Shown in pieces: positions 34,652 to 42,483 of a stretch of 64,000 bases of DNA. Location: contig NZ_JBCJKP010000001.1 in the NCBI RefSeq assembly GCF_039503195.1, forward strand, positions 9,548,001 to 9,612,000, in the 5' to 3' direction. Origin of the DNA: Streptomyces mirabilis. GTDB lineage: Bacteria > Actinomycetota > Actinomycetes > Streptomycetales > Streptomycetaceae. The stretch's first letter is position 1; each line of letters starts with the position of its first letter. A program made the translations under genes and the position numbers. The notes beneath the pieces were generated by a model, which saw nothing but the letters and a program-made list of their open reading frames with translations, was not told the origin of the DNA and did no database searches.

Positions 34652-34677
34652 ACTCGTTCCGGCCGCGGCCGATCACA

Positions 34678-34700
34678 GGAGTACGGCGGCGTCGTACTCC
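34678..34700. terminator. short bidirectional terminator hairpin
   Basis: Perfect 8-bp arms GGAGTACG (34678-34685) and 34693-34700 close a 7-nt loop between two convergent genes. Confidence 0.55.
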
Positions 34701-34720
34701 CAGCCCTCGTGATCCCAGTC

Positions 34721-35179
34721 CTAGTGCGGTGAGAGTGGTACGACGGCCGTGATGCACTTGCCGCCGGCGCGGAGCTCCGCGATGGTGATGTCGCGGGCGA
34801 GGCGGCAGATGATCGGCCAGCCATGGCCTCCGATCCTCATGGATCCCGGCTCGGCGGGGTGCTCTGCCGGTGTGGGCAGTTCCCGGCTGTGGTCGCTCAC
34901 CGACAGGCGTATTTCCCGGTCGACCAGCACCACCTCGAACTCGGTGACACCGCCGCCGTGCATCATCGCGTTGGTGGTGAGTTCCGAGGCGACGAGCAGA
35001 GCGTCGCCGACGGCGACGGCATCGCCCGTGCCGTCGCGCCCGCCGGACCGTCGTACGTCCTCTTCGAGTGCGTGCCTGATCGCCTCGCGCACTTCGGCAG
35101 GGCTGCGCGGTCCGGGTGAACGCAGTCGGCCGGGAACGGTCGTGGTGTCGGGGGAGTTCGTCCGGTGCTCCGCACACAT
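34721..35179 (-). CDS. HATPase_c (RsbW-like) ATP-binding regulatory protein
   Basis: A 152-residue GHKL ATPase. The N-box ASELTTNAMMHGGG (near 66) and the later GGHGWPIICRLARDITI block place it with anti-sigma-type kinases. The start ATG follows AGAGGAGAGAGG. It stands alone, convergent with the small hypothetical gene. It is the second such protein within 2 kb but is not a close copy of the first. Confidence 0.83.
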   Translation of the reverse strand: MCAEHRTNSPDTTTVPGRLRSPGPRSPAEVREAIRHALEEDVRRSGGRDGTGDAVAVGDALLVASELTTNAMMHGGGVTEFEVVLVDREIRLSVSDHSRELPTPAEHPAEPGSMRIGGHGWPIICRLARDITIAELRAGGKCITAVVPLSPH

Positions 35180-35582
35180 GCCTCTCTCCTCTGCGCTCTA
35201 CCACTACGCCTGACCTGGGAAGCTCAGCGCAAACCTGTCCGTTGCGACAGGACGCCCTCCGGGGGTCGTGATCAACTTTCGGGTGATGGCCGGGGCGGGC
35301 GTGGCGGGGCGGAGCGTCGCGTGGACCCGTTCGAGGCGCGTGCCCGCAAGGGAAAGCCTCCTGACGAAGCGGTAAGTCATCGCATTCAGTACATAAATGG
35401 ACGTTACATGCGAGTGTCACGAAAATATGGCTGATGGGTAACAGCACTCATGTATCGCCCGAATCGTCGGGGAGTGAGAGCAATGTGTGCGCGTCGGCCA
35501 GCAGGCCGCACACCCGCACACGCACCCCGGAACGGACCGCGTAGGACGGCCGCGGGATGCCAGCACCCAGTAGGAGGGCTTT
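35180..35582. other. AT-richer non-coding stretch upstream of the lamin-tail protein gene
   Basis: No gene is supported. Positions about 35371-35455 form one of the least GC-rich patches in the window (TACATAAATGGACGTTACATG, then GAAAATATGG) and probably contain the promoter of the downstream secreted protein. A CCCGAATCGTCGGG hairpin lies at about 35459-35472. The ribosome-binding site AGGAGGG ends at 35578. Confidence 0.45.
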
Positions 35583-36290
35583 GTGTCCGCTTCTGCTTTT
35601 GTGACCGTTCGTCGTCTCGCCGCCGCCACGTTGACGGTGGTGGCGGTGGCCGGGGCGGCGACGCTGCCGGCGTCCGCGGCCGACCGCGCGGATCGCGAGG
35701 CCGCCGTGAGGATCGCCGACGTGCAGCACGGCTTCGTGGGCGACGGGGTCCGCTCCAACCGTTCGCTCAACAGCGAGTGGGTGGAGGTCACCAACGGCGC
35801 CCGCCGTGCGGTGAACCTGAGCGGCTGGACGCTGTCGGACCGTGACGGTCACACGTACACCTTCCATCACTACCGCCTGGACGGCCGCTCCGTCGTCCGT
35901 GTCCACACCGGCATGGGCCGCGACACCTCCCACGACCTCTACCAGGACCGCCGCACCTCCGTGTGGGGCGACCGCTCCGACACGGCCGCCCTGCGCGACG
36001 AGCACGGCCGCCTGGTCGACACCTTCTCCTGGGGCGCCCGTCACCCCGGGAACCGTGACGGCGCCTACGGGGATGAGCGTGGAGTGGAGTACCGCGGCGG
36101 CGGGCGTGCCGGTGAGCACCGGGGTGAGCGTGGCGGCGAGCACGGTGGCCCTCGTGACGTCGGTGACCGCCACGACGTCGGCGGGCGTCACGACGTCGGT
36201 GACCGCCACGACCTCGATGGGCGTCATGACCTCGATGGGCGTCATGACCTCGGAGGGCGCCACGGTGAGCGTCACGACGGCCGCCGTTGA
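35583..36290 (+). CDS. secreted lamin-tail-domain (LTD) protein with His/Asp-rich repeats
   Basis: 235 residues. A signal peptide (residues about 1-33, cleavage after ASA) leads to an Ig-like lamin-tail domain (about 42-150) with SLNSEWVEVTNGARRAVNLSGWTLSD, VVRVHTG and DTAALRDEHGRLVDTFSW. The tail is repetitive, with six-residue units of the form RHD(V/L)(G/D)(G/D), rich in His, Asp and Arg. The GTG start follows AGGAGGG. LTD proteins are often extracellular or wall-associated. The tail might bind metal ions or polyanions, which is inference from composition. Confidence 0.82.
   Translation: MSASAFVTVRRLAAATLTVVAVAGAATLPASAADRADREAAVRIADVQHGFVGDGVRSNRSLNSEWVEVTNGARRAVNLSGWTLSDRDGHTYTFHHYRLDGRSVVRVHTGMGRDTSHDLYQDRRTSVWGDRSDTAALRDEHGRLVDTFSWGARHPGNRDGAYGDERGVEYRGGGRAGEHRGERGGEHGGPRDVGDRHDVGGRHDVGDRHDLDGRHDLDGRHDLGGRHGERHDGRR
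36165..36275 (+). repeat. 18-bp tandem repeats encoding RHD(V/L)(G/D)(G/D)
   Basis: Five to six degenerate copies of an 18-bp unit (variants of CGTCACGACGTCGGTGAC) form the 3' end of the lamin-tail gene. The last copies keep amino acid sequence better than DNA sequence. Confidence 0.75.
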
Positions 36291-36341
36291 TCCTGTTCCG
36301 TCGCTGACCGTGTAGCCGTACGGCGGCTCGACCGCCCTGGT

Positions 36342-36372
36342 GGAGGACCCCGCCCCGGTGGCGGGGTCCTCC
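36342..36372 (+). terminator. terminator hairpin after the lamin-tail gene
   Basis: A perfect 13-bp stem (GGAGGACCCCGCC at 36342-36354 with 36360-36372) has a CCGGT loop, 51 bp beyond the stop. Confidence 0.82.
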
Positions 36373-36382
36373 CACGCGTACC

Positions 36383-36412
36383 TGACGGCACCTTGCCGCA
36401 GCGGCATACGAT
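36383..36412 (+). promoter_or_regulatory. candidate promoter giving a leaderless XRE-cupin mRNA
   Basis: TGACGG (36383-36388), 18 bp, TACGAT (36407-36412) would start transcription about 7 bp downstream, at or next to the ATG at 36420. No ribosome-binding site precedes that ATG, which agrees with a leaderless transcript. Confidence 0.4.
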
Positions 36413-36419
36413 GTTGCCC

Positions 36420-37013
36420 ATGGCGCAAGACAACGGTGAGCTGGACGGCCTGGTACGCAAACGCATCCGCGCCCTGCGCGTGGCCCAGGGCTGGTCCCTG
36501 GAGGAGCTGGCCGCCCGCGCCCGGATCAGCCCCTCCACGCTCAGCCGCATCGAGAACGGCCGGCGCCGCCTGGCACTGGACCAGCTCGTCACCCTCGCCC
36601 GCGCCCTGGACACCTCCCTCGACCAGCTGGTCGAGACCGCCGCGGACGACATCGTCTCCCACCCGATGATCGACGCGGCCCACGGGCTGATGCGCTGGCC
36701 CATCAAGGCAGAACCCGGCATGACCGTCGTACGCCAGCGCATGACCGACCCGCCGCCCGACAACCCCTCGCGCATGCGGGCCCACCCGGGCCGCGAATGG
36801 CTCGTCGTTCTCTCCGGCACCGCGAGCCTGCTTCTGGGCAATCGGCGCTTGCGGATCGAGACCCACCAGGCGGCGGAGTTCCCCACGATGCTCCCGCACG
36901 CCATCGGCGCCGAGGGCGGACCGTGCGAGATCCTGGGCATCTTCGACCGCGACGCCCGCCGCGGCCACCAGCGTGGCGAGGGCGTAGGGACAGCGAACCG
37001 CCCGTCACTGTGA
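36420..37013 (+). CDS. XRE-family regulator with C-terminal cupin domain
   Basis: 197 residues. The N-terminal lambda-type HTH (RKRIRALRVAQGWSLEELAARA, then ISPSTLSRIENGRRRL; residues about 13-68) is followed by a cupin sensor (about 100-180) with HPGREWLVVLSGTASLLLG and MLPHAIGAEGG. Such regulators often control a neighbouring amine, sugar or methyl-transfer gene. A damaged methyltransferase gene follows 92 bp downstream. An ATG three codons earlier is possible. Confidence 0.88.
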   Translation: MAQDNGELDGLVRKRIRALRVAQGWSLEELAARARISPSTLSRIENGRRRLALDQLVTLARALDTSLDQLVETAADDIVSHPMIDAAHGLMRWPIKAEPGMTVVRQRMTDPPPDNPSRMRAHPGREWLVVLSGTASLLLGNRRLRIETHQAAEFPTMLPHAIGAEGGPCEILGIFDRDARRGHQRGEGVGTANRPSL

Positions 37014-37105
37014 CCGTTTGCGTGTTCCGCAGTCCGGCGGGCCATCGTCTTGCGCATTCAGCAACCCGCCAGGTCACACGCGGAGGGCCCGCTTAGCGTG
37101 GCCGC

Positions 37106-37989
37106 ATGAACCACCTCTCCCCGCACACAGCGCCCCAAGGCGGGCACCATGTTCACGAGCACGAGCACGAGCACGAGCACGAGGCAGGCGACCAGGCGGA
37201 GATCCTCGACCTGGACGCGGAAGTGCTCGCCGAACACATCGCGTCCCTCACCGCCTGGCTGTCCGTCGGCACCAGCCCCCGCCGCATCGTGGACCTGGGC
37301 TGCGGGACCGGAGCCGGCACCCTCGCCCTGCTCGAGCGCTTTCCCGAGGCGGAGTTGACGGCTGTCGACCTGTCAGCCGCCCACCTGCACCGTCTGCGGG
37401 AGAAGGCAGCCGCAGTCGGTGCGGCCGACCGCGTGCGCATCGTGCGGGCCGACCTCGACGCGACGGCGTGGCCCGAACTCGGCACGCCGGAGCTGGTCTG
37501 GGCATCGGCCTCCATGCACCACATGCCCGACCCCGACCGCACCCTGCGCCAGGTTCACGACCTGCTGGCACCGGGCGGGCTGTTCGCCGTCGTCGAACTG
37601 GCCGGCTTCCCCGGTTCCTGCCCGAGGACGCCCCGGAGGACGCTCCCGGTCTGGAGGAGCGCTGCCATGCCGCACTCGACCACCATCACGCCGAGCAGGT
37701 TCCCCACCGCGGAGCCGACTGGGGAACCAAGCTGACAAAGGCCGGCTTCATCGTCGAAGGCGAGCGCACCGTCACCGTCGACATCGGCCCGCCCCGCACC
37801 TACGCGGCAGGCCGCTACGCACTCAGCAGTCTGCGCCGCATGCGCGGCAGCGTCGCATCCGCCCTGACGGCCGAGGACCTGACCGCTCTCGACCGGTTGC
37901 TCGACACCGGCGGCCCGCACAGCATCCTGCGCCGCATCGACCTGAGTGTGCGCACCGAGCGCACGGTGTGGGCCGCACGCCGCACCTGA
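37106..37989 (+). pseudogene. class I SAM-dependent methyltransferase, frameshifted
   Basis: Two overlapping frames together make one methyltransferase of about 294 residues. The first frame carries a His/Glu-rich start (HEHEHEHEHE), the SAM motif VDLGCGTGAGTLALLERFPEAELTAVD and MHHMPDPDRTLRQ, up to VVELAGFP. The family-typical continuation (RFLPEDAPEDAPG to RTERTVWAARRT) is in the next frame. The switch falls at a run of four C at 37609-37612, where one extra C would restore the frame. It is either a real frameshift or a homopolymer sequencing error. The XRE-cupin gene upstream may regulate it. Confidence 0.82.
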
Positions 37990-37991
37990 CG

Positions 37992-38396
37992 TTACGACGC
38001 GCAGACGTTCTTCAACTCGTCGGCCGCGTCATTGATCTTGTTGGAGTCCGGGTTCGTGTCGCCGTTCAGGATGGCCTTGTTGTAGTCGACGACGGCCTTG
38101 TCGAGCTTGTCGACCGCCCTGTCGACCTTGCCGTCGCCCGTCTTGTCCCCGATCCTGTCGAGGTTCTTGTTGATGGTCTCGATGGACTTGTCGGTCCGGG
38201 TGGGATCCTTCGCCGCGTCCAGGCCGGCCTCGTTGATGACCTTGAGGCTGTCGGCGATCGTGTCGGCGTTCTGCAGGCAGTCCAGTGAGTTGTCGACGCC
38301 GTCGCAACCGGTGGCGAGCCCGGCGGTCAGGGCGATGGCGGCCAGGGTGGTGGCGAGAGTGGCGACGCGGCGTCCACGTCGGCGGTCGGCGGCCAT
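37992..38396 (-). CDS. small secreted lipoprotein of unknown function
   Basis: A 134-residue lipoprotein. A basic start and hydrophobic stretch end in the lipobox L-A-T-G-C31. The mature part is helical and acidic (DCLQNADTIADSLKVINEAG, then DRAVDKLDKAVVDYNKAI) and has three further cysteines. The family is common in Streptomyces but no role is known. The stop lies 3 bp from the end of the methyltransferase remnant, with no terminator between them. Confidence 0.75.
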   Translation of the reverse strand: MAADRRRGRRVATLATTLAAIALTAGLATGCDGVDNSLDCLQNADTIADSLKVINEAGLDAAKDPTRTDKSIETINKNLDRIGDKTGDGKVDRAVDKLDKAVVDYNKAILNGDTNPDSNKINDAADELKNVCAS

Positions 38397-38467
38397 GGGA
38401 GGGTCCCTTCAGAGGAATGCGGGCGTGACTGGGTGAGGGGGCAGCGGAAGCGGGGTGGGTCGGCCGG

Positions 38468-38866
38468 TCAGTACCAGGGCTGGTCGACCGCCTGGACCGG
38501 CTTCTTCCGGCGGCCTGCGGCGAGGCCACCGGCGGCGCCCAGCGAGACCAGACCCATGCCGACCGCGGCCATGATCCCCTTCACGCCGTCCAGGGTGACG
38601 TAGCAGACCGCGGCCACGGCGCCGTTGAACAGGAACAGGCACCACAGCACCGGCGGCGTCGAGAGGAACGCCTTGATCTTCGGCTTCTTCGCGATGCGCG
38701 ACCCGGCCACCAGTGCCACGGCGATACCGGCGTACGTGGCCACGTCCTTCTGCGTGCCGTCGAGGACGGCGCCGGAGGCGGAACTCGCGGCGAGACCGCC
38801 CACGAAGAACGACCAGAGCAGCAGGTTGGCGACGAACGACCGCACGGCGGCGAGCAGTGACTTCAC
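38468..38866 (-). CDS. small integral membrane protein
   Basis: A 132-residue protein with about four hydrophobic helices (FVANLLLWSFFVGGLA, ATYAGIAVALVAGS, PVLWCLFLFNGAVAAVCYV, AAVGMGLVSLGAAGGLAAG) and a basic tail. No signal or family motif is recognised. It precedes the lipoprotein gene in the same direction with a 71-bp gap and may be co-transcribed. Confidence 0.65.
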   Translation of the reverse strand: MKSLLAAVRSFVANLLLWSFFVGGLAASSASGAVLDGTQKDVATYAGIAVALVAGSRIAKKPKIKAFLSTPPVLWCLFLFNGAVAAVCYVTLDGVKGIMAAVGMGLVSLGAAGGLAAGRRKKPVQAVDQPWY

Positions 38867-39038
38867 GGGATCTTCGTTCGGCAGGGGACGCGCAGGTCCG
38901 TTGCGATCTCTGCCGTCAACGATCCCGTCGCCCGTCCGCCGCCACGCGGGACCGGTCCCCCGGATGGATGGTGTAGCGCGTTACACCATGTGAGCCGCCA
39001 CGGAGGAGACCAGCGAGGACCTGGAAGCGCGGGGAGAG

Positions 39039-39929
39039 TCAGAGCAGGATGCCCGCCAGTCGGCGCCACTCCACGCGCGGGAGGGAGTCGGGGGTCTGTC
39101 CGGTCACCACCTGGAGCGCCACGTGGTCGGCGCCCGCCGCGTGGAAGGCCTCGACACGGGCGCGGATACGGTCCTCGTCGCCCCAGGCGAACATCGCGTC
39201 CACGAGGCGGTCGCTGCCCCCGTCCGCGAAGTCGGACTCGGCGAAGCCCAGCCGCAAAAAGTTGTTGGTGTAGTTCGGCAGCGACAGATAGAGGGCGAGG
39301 ACGCCCCGGGCGAGCGTGCGGGCGCGGTCCGGGTCCGTCTCCAGGACGACCTTGAACTCCGGTGCCAGCAGCGGGACTTCGCCCAGGATCTCGCGGGCCT
39401 GCGCGGTGTGCTCCGGCGTCACGAGGTAGGGGAGCGCCCCGGCGGCGCGGTCACGTGAGAGCTCCAGCATCTTCGGGCCGAGGGCGGCGAGCATCCGGCG
39501 TCCGGCGGGCACCCCCTTCGCGTCCAGCTCGTCCAGATACGCGACCATGCTCGCGTAGGGGCGACGGTACTGGTCCGCCATCTTGGCGTGGCTCACCCCG
39601 AGGCCGAGCACGAAGCGGCCGAGGTGGGCCGTCTCCACCTTCGCGAAGCCCGCGGCGCTCGCGAAGGCGTCCTGTGTCCAGATGCTCTGGATGCTGGTCC
39701 CCACGATGAGCCGCTCGGTCGCCGCGAGGAGCGGCGCCGCGTTCTGAGCGGTGCCGCTGCCGCCCAACCAGGCCGCGCCGAAGCCGAGTTGCTCCAGCTC
39801 GGCGGCGGCCTCGGCGCGCTCGCCACGCCCCTGCGGATCCTCCGAGCGCAGGCCCGCGCTCCAGATGCCGTACCGCCCGACGGCCTCCTTGAGCGAGCGG
39901 ACCTGGCTCTCGGTCGTGACGTCGTTCAT
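39039..39929 (-). CDS. LLM-class F420-dependent oxidoreductase
   Basis: A 296-residue luciferase-like TIM-barrel protein. GFGAAWLGGSGTAQNAAPLLAAT near the start, GTSIQSIWTQDA, and GRFVLGLGVSHAKMADQYRRPYASM match the actinobacterial F420-binding branch of the family. The ATG at 39929 has an adjacent GGGATCGG. The frame is open 24 codons further but without similarity. The substrate is unknown. Confidence 0.85.
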   Translation of the reverse strand: MNDVTTESQVRSLKEAVGRYGIWSAGLRSEDPQGRGERAEAAAELEQLGFGAAWLGGSGTAQNAAPLLAATERLIVGTSIQSIWTQDAFASAAGFAKVETAHLGRFVLGLGVSHAKMADQYRRPYASMVAYLDELDAKGVPAGRRMLAALGPKMLELSRDRAAGALPYLVTPEHTAQAREILGEVPLLAPEFKVVLETDPDRARTLARGVLALYLSLPNYTNNFLRLGFAESDFADGGSDRLVDAMFAWGDEDRIRARVEAFHAAGADHVALQVVTGQTPDSLPRVEWRRLAGILL

Positions 39930-40053
39930 CGATTCCGATCCCTTCGGTGTGCACGGGCTGTCGGCGGCGGAACCACCGTTGCCTGCGAACGTGTTCGACA
40001 CTACGGTCCTCTTCGATCACCCGCTCTCGATCATCGCCCGTCGAAGGAGACAT

Positions 40054-40463
40054 TTGCGGCAGCGGACCACGCGGGTCGTCCGGAATCCGGTCCTCGCCGG
40101 CTCGCATCCGGACCCGTCCATCCTCCGCGTGGGAGCCGGGTGCTGCGCCTGGCGGCCCGTGACCGGGGCGAGCTCACCGTCGACGAAGCGGGCGGGGAAC
40201 CCCTCGGCGACACCACGCGGCTGCGCCTCGGTCTCGACCTCGACGGATCCGCCCTGCGCTTCCGCTACGACACGGGGCCCGGCTGGCGTCCCCTCGGCCC
40301 GACACTCGACGCGACCGTGCTCTCCGACGAACACGCCGAGGAGATGGAGGGCGAGCGGATCCGCGCCCTCGGGTTCACCGGAGCGTTCGTCGGACTCTGG
40401 GCCTGGGACCTGACCGGGGGCGGGCTGCCGGCCGACTTCGACGAGGCGACGTACCGCACTTAG
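40054..40463 (+). pseudogene. GH43 glycoside hydrolase remnant with internal deletion
   Basis: The 5' piece (TTG start at 40054 behind GAAGGAGACAT) encodes VVRNPVLAGSHPDPSILRVG, the classic start of GH43 beta-xylosidases and arabinofuranosidases with the first catalytic aspartate. About 80 bp later the sequence switches frame into the C-terminal beta-sandwich domain of the same family (LDATVLSDEHAEEMEGE, ALGFTGAFVGLWAWDLTG). The join is at about 40131-40140. More than 1 kb coding for the five-bladed propeller is missing, so the product is inactive. Confidence 0.75.
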
Positions 40464-40622
40464 GGTCTGTCGTTCGGATCAGGACCGGGCCGCCGGGTGG
40501 CGGGTAGGCGTCCGCTTTCGGGTGACCCCTCAGCCTGTCGTCGGGCCCGGCGGTTCGGCGTGTCCGAGCATCGCAGTCGACCGGGGCGTCGCCGCCCGCA
40601 CCGTCCGCCGCCGGAGCCCGCC

Positions 40623-42434
40623 GTGCACATCTTGCTCGTGGCCAGCGCCTTCAACAGCCTCACCCAGCGCGTCCACGTCGAACTGCGCGACCACGGGCAC
40701 ACGGTCGCGGTGGAACTCGCTCTGCCCGAGCGCCCGTTGGCCGAGGCCGTCCGACGGCACGCGCCGGACCTCGTGCTCGCGCCCATGCTGAAGACGGCGA
40801 TCCCCCGCGAGGTGTGGGCCGCGTACCCGTGCTTCATCGTCCACCCCGGGCCCTTCGGGGACCGGGGGCCGTCCTCGCTGGACTGGGCGATCCAGCGGGG
40901 CGCCGACCGATGGGGGGTGACGGTCCTTCAGGCGGTCGAGGACATGGACGCAGGGGACGTCTGGGCGTCCGTCGACTGCGTGGTCCCGCCGGTGGGAAAG
41001 AGCGACCTGTACCGGGGCGAGATCGCCGACGCCGCGCTCACGGCCGTCCTGCTCGCCGTGGAACGCTTCGCCTCCGGCACCCACACCCCGCGCCCACAGG
41101 GCCCGGCCCACGCCGAGTACACCCCGGTGCGCATCCGCCCGTACCTCGACCAGGGCGTCCGGCGGATCGACTGGCACGCCGACTCCACCGAGACCGTCCT
41201 GCGCAAGCTGCGCGCGGCGGACTCGCAGCCCGGCGTGCTGGACGTGCTGTGCGGCGCCGAGTGGTACCTGCACGGCGGCCACCCCGAGGGCGGCCTGCGC
41301 GGCGCCCCGGGGGAGTTGCTCGCCACCCGGGCCGGGGCGATCTGCCGGGCCACGAAGGACGGCGCCGTGTGGATCCCCGAGCTGCGGCGCAGGCGCGCTC
41401 CGGGATGGCCGCCCACGTACAAACTGCCCGCCGTACAGGCCCTCGGCGACCGGCTGCCGTCCCTGCCGGAGCTCGCCGCACCGGATTCCGCGGACCCGCG
41501 CCGGCGCACCTGGACGGACATCGGGTACCGGGAGGAGGGGAGCGTCGGAGTCCTCTCGTTCTCGTTCCCCGGCGGCGCGATGAGCACCACGCAGTGCCGA
41601 CGCCTTCTCGACGCCTACCGGCAGGCGTGCGCGCGGCCCACCTCGGTGCTGGTGCTGGGCGGGCAGCGGGACTTCTTCGCCAACGGAATCCACCTCAACG
41701 TCATCGAGGCCGCCGAGGACCCCGCCGCCGAGTCCTGGGCCAACATCAACGCCATCGACGACCTCGTCGAGGCGGTCCTGACCACCACGGACCGGCTCGT
41801 GGTCTCCGCGGTCGCGGGCAACGCCGCGGCGGGCGGGATGATGCTCGCCCTCGCCGCCGACGAGGTCTGGTGCCGCGCCGGCGCCGTACTCAACCCGCAC
41901 TACCGGCTCATGGGCCTGTACGGCTCGGAGTACTGGACGTACACCCTGCCGCGCCGTGTGGGTGCGGCGACGGCCGACCGACTGCTCGGCGAGGCCCTGC
42001 CGATGAGCGCGGCGAGCGCCCACGACCTCGGGCTCGTCGACCGGGTGGTCGACTGCGGCCCCGGGGACTTCGCCGCGGAGGTCGGCCGCCTCGCGGCCCG
42101 GCTGGCGGCGCTGCCGGGTTCACCGTCCCGGATCGCCGCGAAGAAGGCCGAACTGGAACGTCAGGAGTGCGGCGAGCCCCTGGCCGCCTTCCGGGAGCGG
42201 GAGCTGACCAGGATGCGCCACACCTTCGACGACCCGGACGCCCCCTACCACGCACTGCGCCGCGCGTTCGTCCACAAGCGGCGACCGCGGTCCACCCCTC
42301 TGCACCTCGGCCTCGCGGCGACCACGGCCGCGAGGGCGGCGGCGGGAGCGGATCGGTCCACGCGGACGCGTGTCACCGGAACGGCCCTGGATGACCTCTC
42401 GCGTCGGCCGGATGGCTGGTACCAAGAGAGCTGA
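40623..42434 (+). CDS. hypX: HypX (HoxX), CO-supplying hydrogenase maturation enzyme
   Basis: 603 residues. The N-terminal half is a formyl-THF-transferase-like domain with HPGPFGDRGPSSLDW at 74-88. The C-terminal half (about 300-550) is an enoyl-CoA-hydratase/isomerase-like domain (LGGQRDFFANGIHLNVIEAAED, VAGNAAAGGMMLALAADEVW). HypX makes the active-site CO ligand from a formyl group through formyl-CoA and is used by aerobic hydrogenase producers. The GTG start follows CGGAGC. It is the first gene of the hydrogenase cluster, 49 bp before hhyS. Confidence 0.92.
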   Translation: MHILLVASAFNSLTQRVHVELRDHGHTVAVELALPERPLAEAVRRHAPDLVLAPMLKTAIPREVWAAYPCFIVHPGPFGDRGPSSLDWAIQRGADRWGVTVLQAVEDMDAGDVWASVDCVVPPVGKSDLYRGEIADAALTAVLLAVERFASGTHTPRPQGPAHAEYTPVRIRPYLDQGVRRIDWHADSTETVLRKLRAADSQPGVLDVLCGAEWYLHGGHPEGGLRGAPGELLATRAGAICRATKDGAVWIPELRRRRAPGWPPTYKLPAVQALGDRLPSLPELAAPDSADPRRRTWTDIGYREEGSVGVLSFSFPGGAMSTTQCRRLLDAYRQACARPTSVLVLGGQRDFFANGIHLNVIEAAEDPAAESWANINAIDDLVEAVLTTTDRLVVSAVAGNAAAGGMMLALAADEVWCRAGAVLNPHYRLMGLYGSEYWTYTLPRRVGAATADRLLGEALPMSAASAHDLGLVDRVVDCGPGDFAAEVGRLAARLAALPGSPSRIAAKKAELERQECGEPLAAFRERELTRMRHTFDDPDAPYHALRRAFVHKRRPRSTPLHLGLAATTAARAAAGADRSTRTRVTGTALDDLSRRPDGWYQES

Positions 42435-42483
42435 TGGTCGAAATGTACGTTTTTATCCCTCACCTCCCCGAGGAGGCGGTCCC

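Noticed and set aside
40464..40500. The sequence after the GH43 remnant (GGGTCTGTCGTTCGGATC) looks like an insertion-sequence end seen in Streptomyces.
   Set aside because: No second copy, matching inverted repeat or transposase was found in the window, so there is not enough support to call a mobile element.
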